Made by a program: the position numbers and the translations under genes | Shown here: positions 32,444 to 36,933 of the stretch, in pieces | How positions within the stretch are numbered: position 1 is the first letter of the stretch | How the letters are laid out: each line of letters starts with the position of its first letter | Assembly (NCBI GenBank): GCA_002471345.1 | Contig: DKPS01000285.1 | Span: 1 to 36,933 of the forward strand | Length of the DNA stretch: 36,933 nt | Reading direction: 5' to 3' | Source of the DNA: Saprospiraceae bacterium UBA7328 | Lineage (GTDB): Bacteria > Bacteroidota > Bacteroidia > Chitinophagales > Saprospiraceae | Notes under the pieces: model-generated | Seen by the model: only the letters and a program-made list of their open reading frames with translations | Databases searched by the model: none | What the model was told of the DNA's origin: nothing

Positions 32444-33778
32444 ATGACAAAAATACTTCTTAAGAACGGGACTGTAATAAATAGAGGAAAAAAGGAAGTA
32501 AAAGATATACTGATTGAGGACAAGTGGATCCAGGAGATGGGTAACGGAATATCTTCTAAGAATTGTGAGATTATTGATGTAAGCGGTAAGTGGATAATAC
32601 CTGGGATAATAGATGATCAGGTTCATTTTAGAGAACCAGGATTGATTCATAAAGCAGATATAGGTTCAGAATCTAGAGCTGCATTACTAGGTGGTGTAAC
32701 GAGTTTTATGGAAATGCCTAACACTAAGCCAGCAGCTATAACGAATGAAGAACTAGAAAAAAAGTATGACAGAGCGTCGGAATCATCACCCTGCAACTAT
32801 TCATTCTTTATAGGTGCTACAAATGATAACATCGAAGAAATCTTAAGAGCAGACCCTAGAGAAATATGTGGAATTAAGGCTTTTATGGGATCAAGCACAG
32901 GAGACCTTCTTGTAGATGACAATGATGCTCTTGACACTCTATTTAAAAGAGCGCACATGCTTATTGCCACACATTGTGAAGATGAACAGACCATTGTAAG
33001 GAATAACAGCCTTTTTATTAAAAAATTTGGAAAATCGTTAACAGCTCATCATCATCCATTAATAAGAAATACAGAGGGATGTTATAAATCAAGTTCTTTT
33101 GCTGTTTCTCTGGCCAAAGAGCATAATACAAGATTGCATATTTTGCATATCAGTACAGAGAAAGAGTTAGACCTCTTTAGGAATGATATTCCTCTTAATG
33201 AAAAAAGAATCACTGCAGAAGTCTGTGTTCATCACTTATATTTTAACGACAAGGACTATGACGTCTTAGGAAATAGGTTGAAATGTAATCCAGCAGTAAA
33301 AACTCAAAAAGATCAAGATGCCCTGTTCAAAGCTCTTCTTGATGATCGATTAGATATAATCGCAACTGATCATGCTCCTCACACATTAGAAGAAAAGTCA
33401 CAAGATTATATTCATTCTCCGTCAGGTCTGCCTTTGGTGCAGCACTCTCTGTTAATTATGATGGATTTCTATCAAAGAGGAAGAATTAGCATGGAAGAGA
33501 TCGTAAGAAAAATGTGCCATGCACCAGCTGATATGTTTGATATTGACAAAAGAGGTTATTTAGATGAAGGATTCTATGCAGATATAATAGTCGTTGATCC
33601 TGAGGCAAAGAATATAATAACAAAAGAAAACATAGCCTTTAAATGTGGTTGGTCACCTCTTGAAGGCAAAATATTCACTGGAGCCATCGATCATGTATTT
33701 GTTAATGGAATTCAGAAAGTTAAGAATCAAACAATTGTTAATGATACTTCAGGAATGAGGTTAACGTTTAATCGGTAA
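32444..33778 (+). CDS. pyrC: Dihydroorotase with DDQVHF variant metal site
   Basis: Cyclises carbamoyl aspartate to dihydroorotate in pyrimidine synthesis. From ATG 32444 (a TTG sits one codon earlier) it is 444 residues. Motifs: IIDDQVHFREPGL near residues 55-67, TSFMEMPNT, GIKAFMGSSTG with Lys145, ATHCED with His177, LHILHIS with His235 and IATDHAPH with Asp309. The usual first metal ligand of the HxH motif is Gln59 here (Gln59-Val60-His61). The same variant is known in the Porphyromonas gingivalis enzyme, so it is a lineage feature rather than damage. It could be called dihydroorotase/allantoinase superfamily; the overall pattern fits dihydroorotase. Its TAA stop directly abuts the TGA stop of the convergent ribH. 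Confidence 0.92.
   Translation: MTKILLKNGTVINRGKKEVKDILIEDKWIQEMGNGISSKNCEIIDVSGKWIIPGIIDDQVHFREPGLIHKADIGSESRAALLGGVTSFMEMPNTKPAAITNEELEKKYDRASESSPCNYSFFIGATNDNIEEILRADPREICGIKAFMGSSTGDLLVDDNDALDTLFKRAHMLIATHCEDEQTIVRNNSLFIKKFGKSLTAHHHPLIRNTEGCYKSSSFAVSLAKEHNTRLHILHISTEKELDLFRNDIPLNEKRITAEVCVHHLYFNDKDYDVLGNRLKCNPAVKTQKDQDALFKALLDDRLDIIATDHAPHTLEEKSQDYIHSPSGLPLVQHSLLIMMDFYQRGRISMEEIVRKMCHAPADMFDIDKRGYLDEGFYADIIVVDPEAKNIITKENIAFKCGWSPLEGKIFTGAIDHVFVNGIQKVKNQTIVNDTSGMRLTFNR
32448..32455 (-). promoter_or_regulatory. -7-like box for purK inside the pyrC 5' end
   Basis: Reads TATTTTTG on the minus strand (exact TAnnTTTG match), 34 bases before the purK ATG, within the first codons of the divergent pyrC. 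No -33 element was identified, so this is tentative. Confidence 0.3.
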
Positions 33779-34294
33779 TCAAAACCCGATTTTACCTTTT
33801 TGATTTTTAAGTTGTTGGCTAGTACTGATCATTTTAAGTATTGCCTCTGCACACTCTGCTCCTTTATTCCCTCTTAACCCTCCTGATCTTTCTTCTGCTT
33901 GAACCAGAGTGTTAGTGGTCAAGACTCCATATACAATAGGTATCTGAGAAGTTAGATTCATCGTCATTATAGCCTTGGCTATACTATGATTGATATAATC
34001 GTCATGTTTGGTTTCACCCTGAATTACGCACCCAAAACAAATTATACCATCAAATCCTCCCTTAGAAAGAAATTGTTTAGCTCCCCATGGCAATTCAAAC
34101 GACCCAGGGACTTTTAGAAATGTCAATTGATCTATTGATATGTTCAAATCTATAAATCGGCTTACACAGTGTGATTTAAGCCTCTCGACAATCTTTGCAT
34201 TCCATTCAGACAAAACAATTCCAAACTGAAGTTTTTCTTGTTTTGTTATAGGATATTCCTTAGAATCAAAGGGTATAATATCAGAATGAGCCAA
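33779..34294 (-). CDS. ribH: 6,7-dimethyl-8-ribityllumazine synthase
   Basis: Condenses 5-amino-6-ribitylaminouracil with dihydroxybutanone phosphate, the penultimate step of riboflavin synthesis, as a capsid-like oligomer. In 171 residues it shows FGIVLSEWNAKI, VPGSFELPWGAKQF, FGCVIQGETKHDDY (catalytic His) and PIVYGVLTTNT with the EERSGG region. Most lumazine synthases are about 155 residues; the extra N-terminal segment (MAHSDIIPFDSKEYPITK) is a little longer than usual. The start is TTG at 34294: there is no ATG between it and the upstream in-frame stop at 34313-34315. It ends in TGA. It follows the TPR gene by 18 bases, likely in one operon. Confidence 0.94.
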   Translation of the reverse strand: MAHSDIIPFDSKEYPITKQEKLQFGIVLSEWNAKIVERLKSHCVSRFIDLNISIDQLTFLKVPGSFELPWGAKQFLSKGGFDGIICFGCVIQGETKHDDYINHSIAKAIMTMNLTSQIPIVYGVLTTNTLVQAEERSGGLRGNKGAECAEAILKMISTSQQLKNQKGKIGF

Positions 34295-34312
34295 TATAGA
34301 AAGTATATCTGA

Positions 34313-34987
34313 TTATGAAATGAATTTCTCTATATCAGTGGCTTCTGAAGATTTGCTGTATTTGTCTAGTATGTCTTGGAATGCCTTATTGGCATTTTTA
34401 GAATCTCCATTCCTTTTATAGAGCATACCTAACTTTTTCAAATAATAAGGATTAAGCACGTTATTGTCTCCGGTATAAGCAGCTTTCTTATAGTTAGAGA
34501 GGGCTTTATCCATATCTCCAGACTCCGCATAAGCATCGGCTAATGTTCCATACTTCATTGACGGAGTTACATTGCCAGATTCTTTATAATCACTTAAATA
34601 CTTAATAGCATCAGCGTAACTGCCCAAGTTCAAGTATGATATACCAGCATAGTACTTAGCCAAATTTGCAGTCTGAGTACCTGAGTAATTATCAATAATA
34701 TCTAGAAGACCTTCATATCCTCCTCCTGGGTTGCTTAGTGCTAATGCAAAAGAATCTCTTTGAAACTGTATTTCAGCTTGAAAAATTTGTTCTTGTGCAG
34801 AACTTTCTCTTGGTGCTTGATAGAGCATCTTATATGCTATGAATCCACCAATACTTAATAGTAACGCGGCAACTATGCCAACAATTAACATTTGGTTTTT
34901 TTCCATAAAGTCCTCCATGGACTGTTTGGTTTCTACCAAGTCAATAAGCGTCTCTTCTTCTTGTTGTTTTCTACGCGATTTAGCCAT
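34313..34987 (-). CDS. Membrane-anchored tetratricopeptide repeat protein
   Basis: A 224-residue inner-membrane protein with a basic N-terminus (KSRRKQ), one transmembrane helix at about residues 34-53 and a periplasmic helical domain. TPR-like repeats are visible at about 108-140 (LAKYYAGISYLNLGSYADAI), 145-175 (YGTLADAYAESGDMDKALSN) and 185-215 (YYLKKLGMLYKRNGDSKNAN). The plan resembles YfgM, an SecYEG-associated periplasmic chaperone partner, but I cannot say it is that. The same TPR gene sits beside ribH and recF in many Bacteroidota, though recF here is on the other strand beyond pdhA. The start ATG is preceded by a good -7 box. Confidence 0.83.
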   Translation of the reverse strand: MAKSRRKQQEEETLIDLVETKQSMEDFMEKNQMLIVGIVAALLLSIGGFIAYKMLYQAPRESSAQEQIFQAEIQFQRDSFALALSNPGGGYEGLLDIIDNYSGTQTANLAKYYAGISYLNLGSYADAIKYLSDYKESGNVTPSMKYGTLADAYAESGDMDKALSNYKKAAYTGDNNVLNPYYLKKLGMLYKRNGDSKNANKAFQDILDKYSKSSEATDIEKFIS

Positions 34988-35007
34988 AGCTTTTTCGAAA
35001 ATTTGGG

Positions 35008-35015
35008 CAAAAGTA
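35008..35015 (-). promoter_or_regulatory. -7 box upstream of the TPR-ribH unit
   Basis: Reads TACTTTTG on the minus strand, an exact TAnnTTTG match and identical to the sucC box, 20 bases before the TPR ATG. No -33 TTTG was found at the normal spacing. Confidence 0.45.
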
Positions 35016-35052
35016 CAGAATACTTAGCTTATAAAGCCAGTAATTTTAAATA

Positions 35053-35077
35053 TTACAAATAAAAATAATATTTGTAA
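35053..35077 (-). terminator. Possible terminator after pdhA
   Basis: TTACAAATA (35053-35061) pairs with TATTTGTAA (35069-35077), a 9-bp perfect stem with a seven-base loop, three bases past the pdhA stop. On the minus strand it is followed by TATTTAAAATTAC, a weak T-run. The stem is A/T-rich, so strength is doubtful. Confidence 0.42.
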
Positions 35078-35080
35078 GAT

Positions 35081-36118
35081 CTAGTCTTTGATAAATGGAT
35101 AATCTTTTTGAACATAATTATCGGTATACAATTCAGATGCTGGAAGGAAAGAAGAATCTTCAGCGAATTGAACTGCATCAGTGATTTCCTCTTTTATTTT
35201 CACTTTTATAGCATCGACTTCTTTTAGAGTTCCGATTTTATCTTTTACTATTTTATCTTCAATTGTATTTATAGGATCTAATCCTTTGTAATACTCAAGT
35301 TCTTCTTTTGTTCTATACTTTGCTGGATCTGAAACTGAATGTCCTCTGTATCTATAGGTATTGATCTCTAAAAAATAAGGCCCCTTGCCTCTTCTAATAT
35401 GTTTAATTGCCTTTTCTAAGGCAACATGAACACTTTCAGGATTCATGCCATCTACAGCTTCATTAGGCATGTTAAAAGCATCTCCCACCTGATGAATAGA
35501 GGTGACATTACTTGTCCGAGAAACCGATGTGCCCATTGCATAGCCATTATTCTCGCAGATGTATAACACAGGAATACTCCAAGACATTGCCATATTGAAA
35601 GACTCATAGAGTGCACCTTGTCTTGCAGCTCCATCGCCAAACATACAAACACACAAATTATCTGTCCCTCTATAACTTTCAGCAAAAGCAATTCCTGTCC
35701 CTATTGGGATTTGAGCGCCAACGATTCCATTACCGCCGAAATAATTTTTTTCTTTGGAAAAGAAATGCATTGAACCACCTTTACCTTTTACAGATCCAGT
35801 TTCCTTACCAAATAGTTCGGCCATACACTCTCTTGATGTTAAGCCTCTTGATAATGCTACTCCATGCTGTCTATAAGCAGTTACGACTTTATCTTCTGGA
35901 CGTAATGCGGAATATAATCCCCCAGCAATAGCCTCTTGCCCTATATAGACATGACAAAATCCTCTAATTTTCTGTTGTGAATAAGCCTTTAATGCAGCCT
36001 GTTCGAACTGACGTACTCTGTACATTACTTCAAACCACTCCAAGTACATTCTTTTTGAATATTTTACTTTCACACTTTTTCCCGTTGATTTCCTTGCTTT
36101 AGTAGCTGTTTCTGCCAT
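35081..36118 (-). CDS. pdhA: Pyruvate dehydrogenase E1 component, alpha subunit
   Basis: Thiamine-diphosphate-dependent decarboxylase subunit of the pyruvate dehydrogenase complex. From ATG 36118 it is 345 residues. Motifs: the TPP-binding GDGAARQGALYESFNMA, ICENNGYAMGT, the YRYRGHSVSDPAKYRTKEE loop (the regulatory phosphorylation-loop region in mitochondrial homologues) and GFCHVYIGQEAIAGGL. The frame is open to 36163, but the added residues (MICKKVIFLNLNNYS) are hydrophobic and overlap a promoter box, so the shorter start is preferred. pdhB is not adjacent. lpdA at the other end of the window supplies the E3 of the same complex. Confidence 0.96.
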   Translation of the reverse strand: MAETATKARKSTGKSVKVKYSKRMYLEWFEVMYRVRQFEQAALKAYSQQKIRGFCHVYIGQEAIAGGLYSALRPEDKVVTAYRQHGVALSRGLTSRECMAELFGKETGSVKGKGGSMHFFSKEKNYFGGNGIVGAQIPIGTGIAFAESYRGTDNLCVCMFGDGAARQGALYESFNMAMSWSIPVLYICENNGYAMGTSVSRTSNVTSIHQVGDAFNMPNEAVDGMNPESVHVALEKAIKHIRRGKGPYFLEINTYRYRGHSVSDPAKYRTKEELEYYKGLDPINTIEDKIVKDKIGTLKEVDAIKVKIKEEITDAVQFAEDSSFLPASELYTDNYVQKDYPFIKD

Positions 36119-36136
36119 ACTATAGTTATTGAGATT

Positions 36137-36144
36137 CAAAAATA
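36137..36144 (-). promoter_or_regulatory. -7 box upstream of pdhA
   Basis: Reads TATTTTTG on the minus strand, an exact TAnnTTTG match, 18 bases before ATG 36118. An ATTG lies 16 bases further upstream (minus strand, 36161-36164) as a weak -33 candidate. It decides against the longer pdhA reading. Confidence 0.45.
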
Positions 36145-36194
36145 TTACTTTCTTGCATATCAATCAGCGTAAAGCACAAATAACATAGGTACTT

Positions 36195-36933
36195 GTGATA
36201 ATAAATCATGTTAAAGCCAATCATTTTAAAAATTACGAACTTCTATCACTTAGTTTTTCACCTGATTGCAATGTGATTTATGGGCTGAATGGTTCTGGCA
36301 AAACGAACTTGCTGGATTTAATTCATTTCTTATGTTTAGGCAAGAGTTATTTTTCAATAACAGACAAACAAGCACTCAATTACGCATTTGATTATTTTAG
36401 ACTTGAAGCTGATCTTGAATCAGATGAAAAAGAAAGACTTAAAATTGCTGTAAGTGTACCGAGTTCTGGCCGAAAAAAAATCTGGCGCAATGGTGATGCA
36501 TTGAAGAAAAACACTGAGTTACTTGGTCTTATACCTATAGTTTGTATAGTTCCAGATGATATAGAATTAATAAAAGGGAGCAGTATTGTAAGGCGTAAAT
36601 TTATGGATAGAGTACTTTGCCAATTAAGCAAAGATTATACAAATGCACTCATTAATTATGAAAGAGCACTCAAACAAAAACTTGCTCTTTTGAAGAATAC
36701 TTCATCAATACATGAATTAGATCATGTGCTCATTCAAACATATGATGAATTACTCTGGAAACATGGTAAGGTTATAAATGCATCTAGAAATCATTTTTGT
36801 AAAACATTTGAGCCCAAATTTGATGAAATGTATACTGATATAGCTGGGAAAAATGAAAAGGCTGATATTCATTATGAATCTAATTTTTCAATTGACACCT
36901 TTCTTTCTGATTCTAAAGAAAATAGAGAAATCG
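36195..36933 (+). CDS. recF: DNA replication/repair protein RecF, 3' end cut by window edge
   Basis: SMC-like ATPase that loads RecA at single-stranded gaps with RecO and RecR. The visible 246 codons show the N-terminal ATP-binding head with NHFKNYELLSLSF, the Walker A GLNGSGKTN near residue 31, a SVPSSGRKKIW segment, IVPDDIELIKGSSIVRRKF and YERALKQKLALLKN. The frame runs open to the window edge. The start is GTG at 36195: an in-frame stop lies three codons upstream (36186-36188), and the GTG sits a few residues before the conserved F-K-N-Y-E. The ATG at 36208 is in a different frame and soon hits a stop. It is divergent from pdhA. Confidence 0.93.
   Translation, partial: MIINHVKANHFKNYELLSLSFSPDCNVIYGLNGSGKTNLLDLIHFLCLGKSYFSITDKQALNYAFDYFRLEADLESDEKERLKIAVSVPSSGRKKIWRNGDALKKNTELLGLIPIVCIVPDDIELIKGSSIVRRKFMDRVLCQLSKDYTNALINYERALKQKLALLKNTSSIHELDHVLIQTYDELLWKHGKVINASRNHFCKTFEPKFDEMYTDIAGKNEKADIHYESNFSIDTFLSDSKENREI

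Noticed and set aside
32414..32650. 78-codon N-terminal extension of purK
   Set aside because: The extra frame lies inside the oppositely oriented pyrC, encodes Tyr-rich hydrophobic sequence, and PurK proteins begin at the [12 protein letters not shown] segment.
36119..36163. 15-codon N-terminal extension of pdhA
   Set aside because: The residues are hydrophobic without family support, and a consensus -7 promoter box falls within them.

Overview
The window reads as a chromosomal segment of an AT-rich member of the Bacteroidota, probably a free-living gliding or marine lineage; I cannot place it more finely. The lineage evidence is direct. There is a type IX secretion (T9SS) C-terminal sorting domain on the FG-GAP repeat protein. 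Several gene starts are preceded by TAnnTTTG-type -7 promoter boxes. A-rich leaders replace Shine-Dalgarno sequences. Family markers include DUF4252, a BT_3928-like DoxX protein, a long NusB, an OmpA with thrombospondin type 3 repeats, and a dihydroorotase carrying the DDQVHF variant motif. No rRNA, tRNA, CRISPR array, insertion sequence, integrase or phage gene was seen.

Layout. 1-2746: lpdA (3' end cut by the window edge), coaD and a rhomboid protease. 2851-4379: a three-gene minus-strand cassette of ECF sigma factor, single-pass anti-sigma-like protein and exported DUF4252 protein, closed by a strong hairpin. 4466-9933: an LptF/G permease, xseA-xseB, sucC and mdh. 9971-13126: a peroxiredoxin-like protein, an unknown exported protein, a decayed doxX-like gene and a long TonB-like protein. 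13327-21482: the T9SS cargo protein, dNK-yggS, gatC, a LolD-like ABC ATPase, a PgpH-like HD phosphodiesterase, coaE and yigZ. 21561-27589: a BT_3928-like gene, nusB, guaA, a binding-protein-like lipoprotein and trmH. 27611-36933: aspartate aminotransferase, OmpA-TSP3, purK-purE, pyrC, ribH with a TPR protein, pdhA, and recF (cut by the right edge).

Most genes are housekeeping. Central carbon metabolism is represented by pdhA (E1 alpha), lpdA (E3), sucC and mdh. Cofactor synthesis has coaD, coaE and ribH. Nucleotide synthesis has purE, purK, guaA, pyrC and a deoxynucleoside kinase. DNA repair has recF and xseAB, and the envelope has LptF/G, TonB-like, OmpA and LolD-like proteins. Gene strand switches very often, with at least eight convergent and nine divergent junctions. 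Several convergent pairs touch or overlap at their stop codons, so transcription units are short.

I found no clear undescribed system. The observations most worth checking are the sigma/anti-sigma/DUF4252 cassette, the doxX pseudogene with two independent lesions, the glutamine at a metal-ligand position in dihydroorotase, the 18-bp terminator stem built from the end of purE, and the interlocked convergent stop codons. No gene-free stretch exceeds about 300 bases. The longest (1360-1631, 13127-13326, 7477-7646) hold only promoter-like boxes, short inverted repeats or AT-rich sequence.
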